Assembly (NCBI RefSeq): GCF_902506195.1
Contig: NZ_LR732817.1
Span: 823,147-887,146 of the forward strand
Source: Citricoccus sp. K5
GTDB lineage: Bacteria; Actinomycetota; Actinomycetes; Actinomycetales; Micrococcaceae
Length of the DNA stretch: 64,000 bases
Direction: 5' to 3'
Shown: one piece after another, positions 36,660-46,496 of the stretch
Layout: every line of letters begins with the position of its first letter
Position numbering within the stretch: the first letter of the stretch is position 1
Made by a program: the position numbers and the translations under genes
Notes under the pieces: generated by a model
Database searches by the model: none
Told to the model about the DNA's origin: nothing
The model's input: the letters and a program-made list of their open reading frames with translations, nothing else

Positions 36660-37465
36660 GCGGCTTCCTCGTCGAGGCGCGGGACCTCGTCCTCTCCCAC
36701 GGCCACCAGATCGCCGTGCACTCCTCCTCGTTCCGTGTCCCGCTGGGCGGGGTCACCGCTGTCATCGGACCCAACGGGTCCGGTAAATCGACGCTCCTGC
36801 AGGCGATCGCGGGGGTGCTGGAGCCGGCGTCGGGCACCTTGACGGTGCTGGGTGGCTCGGTCCGGGACAGTCGGCAGCGCATCTCCTACGTCATGCAGTC
36901 CGTGGTCTTCCCGGTGGGGACGCCGATGACCGTGCGGGATGTGGTCCGGATGGGCCGCTATCCGGCCGCGGGGTGGCTGCGGCCGTTCACGAAGGCCGAC
37001 CGCGCGGCCGTACGGGACGCCATGGAACAGATGAAGGTCGAGGACCTGGCGGGCCGCCACCTGGATGAGCTCTCCGGCGGCCAACGGCAGCGGGTCTACG
37101 TGGCCCAGGGGCTGGCCCAGGGCCATGAGGTGCTCATGCTGGACGAGCCGATGACCGGACTCGACATCAACTCGGCCCGCACCATCGACCGCATCATCCA
37201 CGCCGAGACCACGCACGGACACTCCGTGGTCCTCACCACGCATGACCTGGACGAGGCGCGCGCCGCTGACCACGTCATCCTCGTGCACGGCCGGGTGGTG
37301 GCCTCCGGCCGCCCCGAGCACGTCATGACGCGCTCGAACCTGGAGGCCGTCTACGGCCTGGGCTCCCTGCACGGCTCCGCGGACGGCGACGCCCCGGTCC
37401 TCGTGGACCCGGACTGCACGGCGAACGAGGTTCAGGAGCGGGAGCAGTCGGGACAGATCCCGTAG
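36656..37465 (+). CDS. znuC: zinc ABC transporter ATPase, ZnuC type
   Basis: 269-residue ABC ATPase: Walker A GPNGSGKST, Q-loop in YVMQSVV, signature LSGGQRQRVYVAQ, Walker B VLMLDEPMTG, switch His in TTHDLDEA. It powers zinc uptake with the two upstream proteins; ATGA overlap with the permease. Its last 34 bases overlap the 3' end of the convergent zur gene. Confidence 0.94.
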   Translation: MSGFLVEARDLVLSHGHQIAVHSSSFRVPLGGVTAVIGPNGSGKSTLLQAIAGVLEPASGTLTVLGGSVRDSRQRISYVMQSVVFPVGTPMTVRDVVRMGRYPAAGWLRPFTKADRAAVRDAMEQMKVEDLAGRHLDELSGGQRQRVYVAQGLAQGHEVLMLDEPMTGLDINSARTIDRIIHAETTHGHSVVLTTHDLDEARAADHVILVHGRVVASGRPEHVMTRSNLEAVYGLGSLHGSADGDAPVLVDPDCTANEVQEREQSGQIP

Positions 37466-37836
37466 ATCTCCACCGTGTGCTCCACCTCGGTGAACTCGTG
37501 CTCGGACGCGATCCGGGCCGCCCACTGCTCCACGGCGGGGGCCTCGATCTCCACCGCGCGGCCGCAGCGGCGGCAGACCAGGTGGTGGTGGTGGGTCTGG
37601 GCCTCGCAGCGGCGGAACAGGGATTCGCCGTCATCCGGATTCAGCACGTCCACCAGACCGTCCTGCTGTTGTTGCTGGAGGACGCGGTACACCGTGGCCA
37701 GGGAGACCTGCTCGCCGCGCTCCTTGAGGACGGAGAAGAGTTCCTGGGCGCTGACGAAGTCGGTGAGCTCGTCCAGGGCGCGGTTCACGGCGGTCTTCTG
37801 CCGGGTGGAGCGGCTTTTCACGGGTCCGGCATTCAT
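37432..37836 (-). CDS. zur: Fur-family regulator, probably Zur
   Basis: 134 residues: winged-helix DNA-binding domain (RQKTAVNRALDEL, LATVYRVLQ) and a dimerisation domain with metal ligands THHHHLVCRRCG and a second Cys pair in GICPDC, forming the structural zinc site. Being adjacent and convergent to znuABC, with Zur boxes before znuA, it should repress zinc uptake when zinc is sufficient. Start ATG 37836 fits the family; an in-frame ATG 30 codons upstream is unlikely. Confidence 0.91.
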   Translation of the reverse strand: MNAGPVKSRSTRQKTAVNRALDELTDFVSAQELFSVLKERGEQVSLATVYRVLQQQQQDGLVDVLNPDDGESLFRRCEAQTHHHHLVCRRCGRAVEIEAPAVEQWAARIASEHEFTEVEHTVEIYGICPDCSRS

Positions 37837-37948
37837 CCAGGCAAGGCTACCAGCGTCCTCGTCGCATGGGGCCGTCGAGCCGGGCAGCATGAGACCGGAA
37901 GGGAACTCGTGCCTGACGTGGAGCACCTTCCTCCGTTAGGGTGGAGCG

Positions 37949-38626
37949 GTGCCTAGCCAGATAGTCCTCACCAAGTACGGCCATGCGTGTATCCGGCTCG
38001 AGAAGGACGGGCGTCGCCTCGTCCTCGATCCGGGGAATTTCAGCGATATCCCCGTGGCCCTCGACGGCGCCGAACACATCCTCGTCACGCACGAGCACGC
38101 CGACCACCTCGACGACGGCCCGGTCCTGGAGTACCTGGCGGCACACCCGGACGTGACGGTGAGGGCGCCCGTCGCCGCGGTGGCCAGATTGGCCGCAACG
38201 GCGCCCTCCTCCAGTGTGGATCCGGACCGGATCATCCCCACGGGCCCCGGGGAGGAATTCGAGACGGCTGGGTTCGCGGTGCGGACCGTGGGCGGCCAGC
38301 ACGCCGTGATCCACCCGCAGATCCCCGTGGTGGCCAATACGGGCTATCTGATCGACGGCCTCGTCTACCACCCGGGGGACAGCTACATCGTCCCCCCGGG
38401 CCCGGCCCCGGACACCCTGTTGGTACCCCTGAGTGCACCGTGGAGCAAGCTGTCCGAGATGGTGGACTTCATCACCGCCGTCCGTCCCCGCCAGGCCATC
38501 CCGGTGCACGACGGCCTGCTCAACGACCGCGGGCTGCCGATGTACCGCAGGCAGGCCACCACCTTCGCCGAGCGCTACGGCACCGAACTGACCGTCCTGG
38601 AGGAGGGTGAGAGCACGTGGATCTAG
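37949..38626 (+). CDS. metal-dependent hydrolase, metallo-beta-lactamase fold (UPF0173-like)
   Basis: 225 residues. The LVTHEHADHLDD motif is the HxHxDH zinc site, followed by further conserved His (QHAVIHPQIP, HPGDSYIVPPG, PVHDGLLN). These proteins resemble UlaG/UPF0173 hydrolases with no defined substrate. TAGGGT (37937-37942) stands 6 bases before GTG 37949, so the mRNA is probably leaderless. It overlaps the sulfurtransferase gene by 10 bases. Confidence 0.88.
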   Translation: MPSQIVLTKYGHACIRLEKDGRRLVLDPGNFSDIPVALDGAEHILVTHEHADHLDDGPVLEYLAAHPDVTVRAPVAAVARLAATAPSSSVDPDRIIPTGPGEEFETAGFAVRTVGGQHAVIHPQIPVVANTGYLIDGLVYHPGDSYIVPPGPAPDTLLVPLSAPWSKLSEMVDFITAVRPRQAIPVHDGLLNDRGLPMYRRQATTFAERYGTELTVLEEGESTWI

Positions 38627-39534
38627 CGTCCCAGCCCCCCGTCCTCGTCGACGTGGGGGTCCTGGCCTCCTGGCAGGGCCGTGACAGCTCCGTGTCGGCC
38701 GACCCGCCGGCCGGCTTCGTGGGACGCGAGCCCGCGCCGACGGAGGAGACCCTCAAGATCCTGGACGTGCGGTGGACGCCGATGGGCTCCGGCAACGGCC
38801 ATGAGGAATACCTCCGCGGCCACATCCCCGGGGCGGTCTTCGTGAGCATGGGCAGCCAGCTCGCCGGCCACTACGGACCGCGGGAGGGCCGCCATCCGCT
38901 GCCCGATCCGGCCCGCTTCGGGGACACCGTCCGCATGCTCGGCCTCAACGACGGTGACACCGTGGTGGTCTACGACGATGCCCACGGCACCTCCGCTGCC
39001 CGCGCCTGGTGGCTGTTGCGGCATGCCGGGGTGGAGAAGGCCTACCTCCTCGACGGCGGGCTGTCCGCCTGGCGGGCGACGAACCTGCCGCTGCAGGCCG
39101 GGGACGTCATCCCCCGGCCCGGGCGGGCCCGGACCACGTGGGGGCAGATGCCGGTGCTGACCATGGATGATGCCGCCGTGCTGCCCGAGGACGGGGTGCT
39201 GCTCGATGCCCGTGCGGCGGAGCGATACCGCGGCGAGGCCGAGCCGCTGGACCCCCAAGCCGGCCACATCCCCGGGGCGGTCAGCGCACCGACCGCGGAC
39301 AATGTGGACGAGAGCGGGCACTTCCGGCCGGCCGGCGAGCTCGCCGAACGGTTCCGGGCGCTGGGCGTGGACGAGGCCGGCATCGTGGGCGCCTACTGCG
39401 GTTCCGGCGTGAGCGCGGCCCACCAGATCGCGGCACTGCATGTCGCCGGGGTCCCGGCCGCCCTGTACCCGGGGTCCTGGTCGGCCTGGTCCAATACCCC
39501 GGGACGGCCCGTGGCCACCGGGGAACGGCCGTGA
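38617..39534 (+). CDS. sulfurtransferase with two rhodanese domains
   Basis: 305 residues, tandem rhodanese domains; the first (LDVRWTP...GHIPGAVFV) is the inactive type, and the second carries the active Cys in YCGSGVSAAH. This layout is that of thiosulfate/3-mercaptopyruvate sulfurtransferases. The active loop CGSGVS differs from the CRxGxT loop of classic thiosulfate enzymes and is nearer to the mercaptopyruvate type. GTG 38617 lies within the end of the upstream gene. Confidence 0.9.
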   Translation: MDLASQPPVLVDVGVLASWQGRDSSVSADPPAGFVGREPAPTEETLKILDVRWTPMGSGNGHEEYLRGHIPGAVFVSMGSQLAGHYGPREGRHPLPDPARFGDTVRMLGLNDGDTVVVYDDAHGTSAARAWWLLRHAGVEKAYLLDGGLSAWRATNLPLQAGDVIPRPGRARTTWGQMPVLTMDDAAVLPEDGVLLDARAAERYRGEAEPLDPQAGHIPGAVSAPTADNVDESGHFRPAGELAERFRALGVDEAGIVGAYCGSGVSAAHQIAALHVAGVPAALYPGSWSAWSNTPGRPVATGERP

Positions 39535-39620
39535 CGCCGGCCCCGCGTGGACCGATGCCGGTCCCGCGGGGGAAGATCGAAGCAGCAGTGAGCACCAGTC
39601 CCGTACCAGGAGGCCACACC

Positions 39621-40049
39621 ATGAGCACCGTCTTCACCCGCATCATCAACGGAGAACTGCCCGGCCGGTTCGTCTGGAAGGACGAGACGTGCGTGGCGTT
39701 CCTCTCGATCGGACCTCTGACCCAGGGCCACACCCTCGTGGTGCCGCGGGCAGAGGTCGATCTCTGGACCGACGCCGAACCCGAGCTGGTCTCCCACCTG
39801 ATGACCGTCGCGCAGGCCATCGGCCAGGTGCAGGTGCAGGCCTTCAACGCGCACCGGGCGGGACTCATGGTGGCCGGCTATGAGATCCCGCACCTGCACG
39901 TGCACGTCTGGCCGTCGAACTCCCTGGATGACTTCGACCTGGACCAGGTGGACAACAACCCCGAGCCCGAGGACCTCGACGAGGCCGCGGACCGAATCCG
40001 GGCCGGGCTGCGGGTGGCCGGCCACACGGAGCACGTGCCCGAGGACTGA
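39621..40049 (+). CDS. HIT-family nucleotide hydrolase/transferase
   Basis: 142 residues of the histidine triad family: FTRIINGELPGRFVWKDE N terminus and HLHVHVWP as the HxHxHxx active site. Likely a purine nucleoside phosphoramidase-type protein; cellular substrate unknown. The ATG at 39621 is preceded by AGGAGG. The longer frame upstream is not conserved. A possible terminator shared with hrpA follows. Confidence 0.92.
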   Translation: MSTVFTRIINGELPGRFVWKDETCVAFLSIGPLTQGHTLVVPRAEVDLWTDAEPELVSHLMTVAQAIGQVQVQAFNAHRAGLMVAGYEIPHLHVHVWPSNSLDDFDLDQVDNNPEPEDLDEAADRIRAGLRVAGHTEHVPED

Positions 40050-40066
40050 GCCGATCCCGGAGCTGC

Positions 40067-40100
40067 CTGCCGGCCCTGGAGCAGAGGGGCTAGCCGGCAG
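40067..40100. terminator. possible shared terminator between the HIT gene and hrpA
   Basis: CTGCCGGC (40067-40074) pairs with GCCGGCAG (40093-40100); inner bases CCCT and AGGG can pair as well. It lies at the convergent ends and overlaps the last codons of hrpA. Confidence 0.5.
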
Positions 40101-43100
40101 CCTGCTTCAGGGCCTGGCGCACCCGCTTCTCTGAGACGGAGACGGCGGTCCCCAGGTCCTGCGCGAAGTAGCTGATGCGCAGCTCCTCGATGAGCCACCG
40201 GACCGCGTCCAGCGCCGGCGGGGTGGACTGGCCGGCGGGCAGCTTCCGCACCTCGGCGTCGAAGGCGTCCTCGAGACCCTGCACCACGGCCATGTCCCGG
40301 GCATCGCGTTGCACCTGGCCGCCAGCCTTGAGCTTGTCGATCCGCCGGAGCATGCCCTGCAGGTACCGGGGCAGGTGTTGCAGATGTGCCCACCCGGTGG
40401 CGGCGACGAAGCCCGGGAACACCAGCTGCTCCAGGTGGGCCTTGATGTCGTTCAGGGCGGGAGCCATGGCCAGGGACACCGACCCCTTGAGCTCCTTGCG
40501 CACCTGGGTGGCCCGGGACAACACCTGCTCCACGATGGCCGTCACCGCGAAGACGGTGTCGATCACCTCGGCCCGTACGGTGGTGAACAGTCGGCGGAAC
40601 TCGGTCTCGGTGAACGGCAGGGACGCCGGTACCAGACGGTCCACGGCGGCGCGGGTGCAGTCGTTGATCAGCTGCTCCACCGAACCGTGGGGATTCTGCG
40701 TGAACGTCAGCTTCTCCCGGTTGTCCAGGTGGTCCAGGACGTAGCGCTGCGGGCTGGGCACCAGCGCCAACAACAGGTTCACGACGCCGGCCCGGTGCGC
40801 GGCCTGCTGGTCCGCCTCGGTGCGGTACACCGTCAGGCCTGCGGCGGGCGACCCGTCCCGGGCGGTCTCGGCGGTCAGTCCCGGATAGCCGGTGATCCGC
40901 TGCCTGCCTGAGCCGGCCGAACCTGCCGAGATCTCGGTGTCCACCTTCCGGGGAATGTCCCCGACCACCCAGTCGGTCAGGCCGTGCCGCTCGGCGAAGG
41001 CAGTCCTGGCCGGGGCGGAGGCGGGACGGCCGTCGGAATGGGGGTGGGCATCGCGCCGGACGCTCTGCGGCGATGGTGCAGAGCTGGCACCATCGCCTGC
41101 ACCATCGCCTGCACCACCGGCGCGGGCGAGCGACTCCGCGATGGCCGTGCGGTTCGCCCCGGCCAGCCGGCCCTGGAGCGCGGCGAGGTCCTGGCCGGTG
41201 CCCATAATGGCGCCACGGGCGTCCACCACACGGTAGTCGGGCACCAGGTGCGGCGGGATGGCGGTCAGGTCCCAGGACCCCGGGGGGATGACCACGCCCT
41301 TCATCCGCCGCAGGGCCAGTTCCAGGGCGGGCAGCAGGTCGTCCGCAGCGGGGTCCGCGTCCCGGTCCAATTGCTCGACGGCGGCCCGCGCCACATCCGG
41401 TGCCGGCACGAAATTCTTGCGCACGGCCTTGGGCAGGGAGCGGATCAGGGCCGTCACCAGGTCGACACGCAGCCCGGGGACGAGCCAGCGGAACCGCTCC
41501 GGGTCCATCTGGTTGAGCATCAGGATCGGGATGAGGACGGTGATGCCGTCTGACTCGCCAGCCCCCGCCGCCGGGTTGAAGTCGTAAGACAGCTCGAGGT
41601 CGATTCCGCCCCCGTCCGTGGGGTGGTGGAACACCGTGGGGAACTGGTCCGTGTCCAACTCCCCGGTGTCCACGGCCAGGAGCGCCCGCTGATCGAGGTC
41701 CAGCAGGTCCGGGGACGTCTGCCGCGTCTTCTTCCACCAGGAGTCGAAGTGGCGCTCGGAGACGACCGTGGCGGGGATGCGCGCGTCGTAGAAGTCGAAG
41801 AGGTCCTGGTCCGAGACGCGGAGATCGCGGCGGCGCAGGCGCGTCTCGAGGTCCTCGATCTCGGCCAGGGCTGTCCGGTTGCGTGCGAAGAAGTGGTGCC
41901 GGGTCTTCCAGTCGCCTTCCACCAGGGCGTGGCGGATGAACAGCTCACGGGAGCCGGCCGGGTCGATCCGCCAGAACTGGACCTGACGGTCCGGGATCAG
42001 GGTGATACCGAACAGGGTGACCTTCTCCCGGGCGACCACCGAGCCGGAGCGCCGGGACCAGTGGGGCTCGTTGTAGGTCCGCTTCGCCAGGGCACCGGCG
42101 GCCTCCACGGCCCAGACAGGATCGATCTTCGCCACCATCCGGGCCCAGAGCCGGGAGGTCTCCACGAGCTCCGCCGCCATGACGAAGGCATGCCTCTTCT
42201 TGAACAGGGCCGAGCCCGGGAATACCGCGAACCTCGTGTTGCGGGCGCCCTGGTAGTCGCGCTTGCGCTCGTCCCACGCTCCGATGTGGGACAGCAGTCC
42301 GGTCAGCAGGGACCGGTGCACGGGCTCATGCTGACCCACCGGGTCCACGGGCCCGGCGGAGACGGAGATGCCCAGCGGCTTGGCCAGCTGGCGCAGCTGC
42401 TGGACCAGGTCCTGCCACTCGCGGACGCGCAGGTAGTTGATGTACTCGGTGCGGCACATCCGGCGGAACTGGTTCCCGGAGAGTTCCTTCTGCTGTTCGC
42501 GCAGATAGGCCCACAGGTTCAACAGCGACGAGAAGTCCGAGTTCTCGTCCTTGAAACGGGAGTGCTGCTCATCGGCCTGGGCGCGCTGTTCGGTGGGGCG
42601 CTCTCGGGGGTCCTGGATGGTCAGGGCCGCCGCGAGGACCATGACCTCGCGCACGCAACCGCGCTCGCCGGCCTCCACGATCATCCGTCCCAGACGCGGG
42701 TCCACGGGGAGCCGGGCCAGCTTCCGGCCGACCGGCGTGATGGTGCCCTTGGGATAGGATCTGCCGCGCTCATCCGGCTGGCCGCTGTTCAGTGCCCCCA
42801 GCTCGGTCAGCAGGGCCGCACCGTCGCTGACCTGCCGGGAGTCCGGCGGCTGCAGGAAGGGGAAGTCGCCGACGTCGGCCGGGGTGGTCGCCACGCCCAT
42901 GGAGCACATCTGCAGGATGACGGCCGCGAGATTGGTGCGCAGGATCTCCGGGTCGGTGAACTCGGCGCGTGACTCGAAGTCCTCCTGCGAGTAGAGGCGG
43001 ATCGCGATGCCGTCCGAGGTGCGGCCCGAACGCCCGGACCGCTGGTTGGCGCTGGCCTGGCTGATGCGCTCGATCGGCAGCCGCTGGACCTTGGTGCGGT

Positions 43101-44202
43101 GGGAGTACCGGGAGATGCGGGCCGTACCGGTGTCGATGACGTACTTGATCCCGGGAACGGTCAGCGAGGTCTCGGCCACGTTGGTCGCCAGGACGATGCG
43201 CCGCCGGGGGCCGGTGGAGAACACGCGGTGCTGTTCCGCCATGGACAGCCGCCCGTAGAGCGGCAGGATCTCCGCGTTCCCGAGGCGGCGGTTGGCGGCG
43301 ACCCGGGGTGCCAACGCCTCCGCGGCGTCACGGATCTCGCGCTCGCCGGAGAAGAACACGAGGATGTCCCCGTCCGGCTCGCGGGACAGCTCGTCCACGG
43401 CATCGCAGACCGCGTCCACGGGATCGCGGGACTCCTCGTCCGTGTCAGCGTCGAATCCCGAGGAGCCGGAGGACCCGTCGTCCTCGTCGCCCGGACCTAC
43501 CGCACTGCCCGGAGCACCGTCACGGCGCGGGGCGTCCAGAGGGCGGTAGCGAATCTCCACGGGGAAGGTGCGGCCGGAGACCTCGATGATCGGGGCCGGC
43601 TCGTCCTGACCAGCGGCATCGGGCAGTGCGAAGTGGGCGGCGAAGGACTCCGGATCGATGGTCGCGGAGGTGATGATGACGCGCAGGTCGCGGCGCCGGG
43701 GCAGCAGGCGCTTGAGGTATCCGAGCAGGAAGTCGATGTTGAGACTGCGCTCGTGGGCCTCATCGATGATGATCGCGGAGTACCTGGACAGCAACTGGTC
43801 GTGCTGGATCTCGGCGAGCAGGATGCCGTCCGTCATGACCTTGACCCGGGTCCGTGCGGACGTCTGGGCCGTGAAGCGGACCTGGTAGCCGACGTCGGAG
43901 CCGATTTCCGTGCCGAGTTCGTGGGCGATGCGTTCGGCCACGGAGCGGGCGGCCAGGCGCCGGGGCTGGGTGTGACCGATCATCCGCTCGGCATCCAGCA
44001 CGCCCTCGTCCGCCAGCTCGAGGAGCATCTTGGGCAGCTGGGTGGTCTTCCCCGACCCGGTCTCGCCGGCCACGATGACGACCTGGTGGTCGCGGATGGC
44101 ACCCATGATCCGGTCCCGTTCGGCGGAGACCGGCAGGTTCGGTGGGTACTCCAGGCGGATGGTGGAGGCGTGCACGGAGGGGTGCGTCGTAGCATCGGAC
44201 AT
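40090..44202 (-). CDS. hrpA: ATP-dependent RNA helicase HrpA
   Basis: 1370 residues, the full-length HrpA size. DEAH-box motifs: AGETGSGKTTQLPK (I), TQPRRLAA (Ia), DEAHERS (II), TSATIDP (III), TNVAETSLTVPG (V) and QRSGRSGR (VI), then a winged-helix/ratchet segment, OB fold and the long HrpA C-terminal domain (DUF3418). HrpA acts on stalled or collided ribosomes in E. coli. Two acidic/Ser/Gly insertions are seen, one after RYRPLDAPRR and one (~1030) containing GAGDGAGDGA from a 12-bp repeat at about 41088-41118. Start ATG 44202 chosen by homology; the frame stays open to 44256. Confidence 0.95.
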   Translation of the reverse strand: MSDATTHPSVHASTIRLEYPPNLPVSAERDRIMGAIRDHQVVIVAGETGSGKTTQLPKMLLELADEGVLDAERMIGHTQPRRLAARSVAERIAHELGTEIGSDVGYQVRFTAQTSARTRVKVMTDGILLAEIQHDQLLSRYSAIIIDEAHERSLNIDFLLGYLKRLLPRRRDLRVIITSATIDPESFAAHFALPDAAGQDEPAPIIEVSGRTFPVEIRYRPLDAPRRDGAPGSAVGPGDEDDGSSGSSGFDADTDEESRDPVDAVCDAVDELSREPDGDILVFFSGEREIRDAAEALAPRVAANRRLGNAEILPLYGRLSMAEQHRVFSTGPRRRIVLATNVAETSLTVPGIKYVIDTGTARISRYSHRTKVQRLPIERISQASANQRSGRSGRTSDGIAIRLYSQEDFESRAEFTDPEILRTNLAAVILQMCSMGVATTPADVGDFPFLQPPDSRQVSDGAALLTELGALNSGQPDERGRSYPKGTITPVGRKLARLPVDPRLGRMIVEAGERGCVREVMVLAAALTIQDPRERPTEQRAQADEQHSRFKDENSDFSSLLNLWAYLREQQKELSGNQFRRMCRTEYINYLRVREWQDLVQQLRQLAKPLGISVSAGPVDPVGQHEPVHRSLLTGLLSHIGAWDERKRDYQGARNTRFAVFPGSALFKKRHAFVMAAELVETSRLWARMVAKIDPVWAVEAAGALAKRTYNEPHWSRRSGSVVAREKVTLFGITLIPDRQVQFWRIDPAGSRELFIRHALVEGDWKTRHHFFARNRTALAEIEDLETRLRRRDLRVSDQDLFDFYDARIPATVVSERHFDSWWKKTRQTSPDLLDLDQRALLAVDTGELDTDQFPTVFHHPTDGGGIDLELSYDFNPAAGAGESDGITVLIPILMLNQMDPERFRWLVPGLRVDLVTALIRSLPKAVRKNFVPAPDVARAAVEQLDRDADPAADDLLPALELALRRMKGVVIPPGSWDLTAIPPHLVPDYRVVDARGAIMGTGQDLAALQGRLAGANRTAIAESLARAGGAGDGAGDGASSAPSPQSVRRDAHPHSDGRPASAPARTAFAERHGLTDWVVGDIPRKVDTEISAGSAGSGRQRITGYPGLTAETARDGSPAAGLTVYRTEADQQAAHRAGVVNLLLALVPSPQRYVLDHLDNREKLTFTQNPHGSVEQLINDCTRAAVDRLVPASLPFTETEFRRLFTTVRAEVIDTVFAVTAIVEQVLSRATQVRKELKGSVSLAMAPALNDIKAHLEQLVFPGFVAATGWAHLQHLPRYLQGMLRRIDKLKAGGQVQRDARDMAVVQGLEDAFDAEVRKLPAGQSTPPALDAVRWLIEELRISYFAQDLGTAVSVSEKRVRQALKQAAG

Positions 44203-44476
44203 GGCACCGGCCAGTCTACGGGGCACGCGGGCGGGCGGGCATGCCCCCCTCGGCATCGAACAGGCGTACTATCCAACGGCCAGGTCTGGACAGGAGAGGC
44301 TGCCAGCGCCGCGACGGTGGACGAAACCGGGGTGCTGACCGTTCGAGGAGGACAGACGGTCCGATAAGTGATCCGTGTTACGTCAAACGCGACTAGGGTG
44401 GGTAACCGTCGTACCCCGGATCCCTCGCACCGGCGCACCAGCGTCCGCCCGGCGTACGCGGTGGTGAAAGGACCCC
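44203..44476 (+). other. 274-base gap between hrpA and the ABC transporter operon
   Basis: Divergent promoter region. One short inverted repeat GACCGT/ACGGTC (about 44337-44358) and TAGGGT (44394-44399), a possible -10, were noted. No riboswitch class was recognised. Confidence 0.3.
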
Positions 44477-45499
44477 ATGATGCTCGGTAGCCAGAAGAAC
44501 CGCACCGGACTCCGTGCAGGAGCGCTGCTCGCCGTCTCCGCACTCGCTCTGACGGCCTGCGGCAACGACGGAGGCGACGGCGGCTCCGCGACCGAGGGCG
44601 GCGATGGCGCCGAGTCCTATTCGATCGGTGTATCCCAGTTCCTCTCCCACGCCTCCCTGGACGCGGCCCGCTCCGGGTTCGAGGCACGGATCGAGGAGTC
44701 CGGCCTGGACATCACCTTGGACGTCCAGAACGCCCAGGGCGACCAGGCGACGGCCAACACCATCGCCGGTTCCTTCGCCTCCGCGGACCACGACCTCGTG
44801 CTCGCGATCGCCACCCCGTCCGCGCAGACCGCCGCCCAGGCCATCACCGACATCCCGGTGCTCTTCACCGCCGTGACCGATCCGGTCTCGGCCAACCTGG
44901 TGGAGTCGAACGAGGCACCGGGCGGCAATGTCACGGGTACCTCCGATGCCAACCCCGTGCTGGAACAGCTGACCCTGCTGACCGAACTGGACCCGGAGGC
45001 CGCGACGGTGGGCATCGTCTACTCCTCTGGTGAGGTCAACTCCGAGGTCCAGGTCGAATGGGCCAAGGAGGCCGCGGAGGAACTGGGCCTGGAGATCGTC
45101 GAGGCCACCGTCTCCAACTCCTCAGAGGTGCAGCAGGCCGCGAACTCGCTCTCCGACGTCGACGCCCTGTACGTGCCCACCGACAATGCGGTGGTGTCCG
45201 CCCTGGAGACCCTGATCGGTGTGGCCCAGGAGCGCCAGATCCCGCTGATCCCCGCCGAGGGCGATTCAGTGGAACGCGGCGGAGTGGCCACGTACGGCCT
45301 GAGCTATGAACAGCTCGGTGCGCAGACGGCGGACATGGCCCTCCGCATCCTGACCGAGGGTGCAGACCCGGCCACCATGCCGGTGGAGACCCTGACCGAA
45401 CCGGAGCTGTACGTGAACCCGGACGCCGCCGAGGCCATGGGCGTGGAGATCCCGCAGTCAATGATCGACGAGGCCGACCACGTGGTGGGCCAGGAGTAG
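44477..45499 (+). CDS. ABC transporter substrate-binding lipoprotein, TrpX-like (ABC_sub_bind family)
   Basis: 340 residues: lipoprotein signal ending LTAC (Cys about residue 27), then a two-lobed periplasmic-binding fold with the family start IGVSQFLSHASLDAARSGF and AIATPSAQTAAQAITDIPVLFTAVTDP. In Firmicutes members of this family are assigned to tryptophan uptake (TrpX) from T-box context; no such element is seen here, so the substrate is open. AAAGGA precedes the tandem ATGATG start. First gene of a three-gene uptake operon. Confidence 0.88.
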   Translation: MMLGSQKNRTGLRAGALLAVSALALTACGNDGGDGGSATEGGDGAESYSIGVSQFLSHASLDAARSGFEARIEESGLDITLDVQNAQGDQATANTIAGSFASADHDLVLAIATPSAQTAAQAITDIPVLFTAVTDPVSANLVESNEAPGGNVTGTSDANPVLEQLTLLTELDPEAATVGIVYSSGEVNSEVQVEWAKEAAEELGLEIVEATVSNSSEVQQAANSLSDVDALYVPTDNAVVSALETLIGVAQERQIPLIPAEGDSVERGGVATYGLSYEQLGAQTADMALRILTEGADPATMPVETLTEPELYVNPDAAEAMGVEIPQSMIDEADHVVGQE

Positions 45500-45509
45500 G
45501 CGTCCCTTC

Positions 45510-46496
45510 ATGAACACCGCCATCGAACTGGGCCTGATCTACGCGATCATGGCCCTCGGGGTCTACGTGACCTTCCGTATCCTCGACTTCCCTGACCTGA
45601 CGGTGGACGGCTCGTTCACCACGGGTGCGGCAGTCGCCGCCATCTCCATCGTCAACGGGGTGAACCCGTTTCTGACCTTCCTGCTGGCGTTCGTGGCGGG
45701 ATTCCTGGCAGGCGTGATCACGGGGCTGCTGCACACCAAGGGACGCATCAACGGCCTGCTGGCCGGGATCCTCACCCAGATCGCGCTGTACTCGATCAAC
45801 CTGCGGATCATGGCCAAGGCCAACGTCCCCCTGCTGGGCGAGGAGACGGCCATCAGCCCGCTCAAGGACGCCGGCCTGATCGGAGGCTGGGGTTCCATCG
45901 GCATCTTCGCGGCCGTGGCCATCCTGCTGGCGCTCATCCTGGCCTGGTTCCTGCACACGGACCTCGGCTTGGCGATGCAGGCCACGGGTGACAACGAGAA
46001 GATGATCCGCTCCTACGGGGTCAACACGGACAACCAGAAGATCCTGGGCCTGGCCCTGTCCAACGCCCTCGTCGGAGTCAGCGGGGCCGTGGTCGCTCAG
46101 TTCCAGGGCTTCGCGGACATCGGCATGGGCATCGGCCTCATCATCGCCGGCCTGGCGTCCGTGATCCTCGGCCAGGCCATCTTCGGCACGCGCTCGATCC
46201 TCGTGGCTGTCCTGGCCGTCATCGCCGGGTCCGTCCTCTACCGGGTGGCCATCCAACTGGCCCTGACGGTGGGGCTGGACCCGAACGACATGAAGCTCGT
46301 CTCGGCCGTGCTGGTGGTGATCGCCCTGGTGGTACCCCAGATGCCCTTCTTCCGGCGCCGCAAGGCGCTGGTGAACCGGGCCGACCCGGGCGGTGCCGCC
46401 GCCGCGGGGGCCGAGGCGGCGGCACCGCCGGCGGGCGCGACCGCCGGGGCATCCGCAGGCGCACCGGACGCCCCCACGGCAGGAGGAACCCGCTGA
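45510..46496 (+). CDS. ABC transporter permease, TrpY-like
   Basis: 328 residues, about eight or nine helices of the branched-chain amino acid/TrpY-type permease family; typical segments are GVYVTFRILDFPDLTVDGSF and the cytoplasmic EAA-like loop MQATGDNEKMIRSYGVNTD. Residues ~295-328 form an Ala/Gly/Pro-rich tail of low complexity. Ten bases after the binding-protein gene; TGATG overlap with the ATPase gene. Confidence 0.9.
   Translation: MNTAIELGLIYAIMALGVYVTFRILDFPDLTVDGSFTTGAAVAAISIVNGVNPFLTFLLAFVAGFLAGVITGLLHTKGRINGLLAGILTQIALYSINLRIMAKANVPLLGEETAISPLKDAGLIGGWGSIGIFAAVAILLALILAWFLHTDLGLAMQATGDNEKMIRSYGVNTDNQKILGLALSNALVGVSGAVVAQFQGFADIGMGIGLIIAGLASVILGQAIFGTRSILVAVLAVIAGSVLYRVAIQLALTVGLDPNDMKLVSAVLVVIALVVPQMPFFRRRKALVNRADPGGAAAAGAEAAAPPAGATAGASAGAPDAPTAGGTR

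Noticed and set aside
44257-44420. GGACAGGAGAGGCTGCC stretch before the TrpX-like gene as a glycine-type riboswitch
   Set aside because: Only a short partial resemblance; the conserved glycine aptamer core and second strand are missing.
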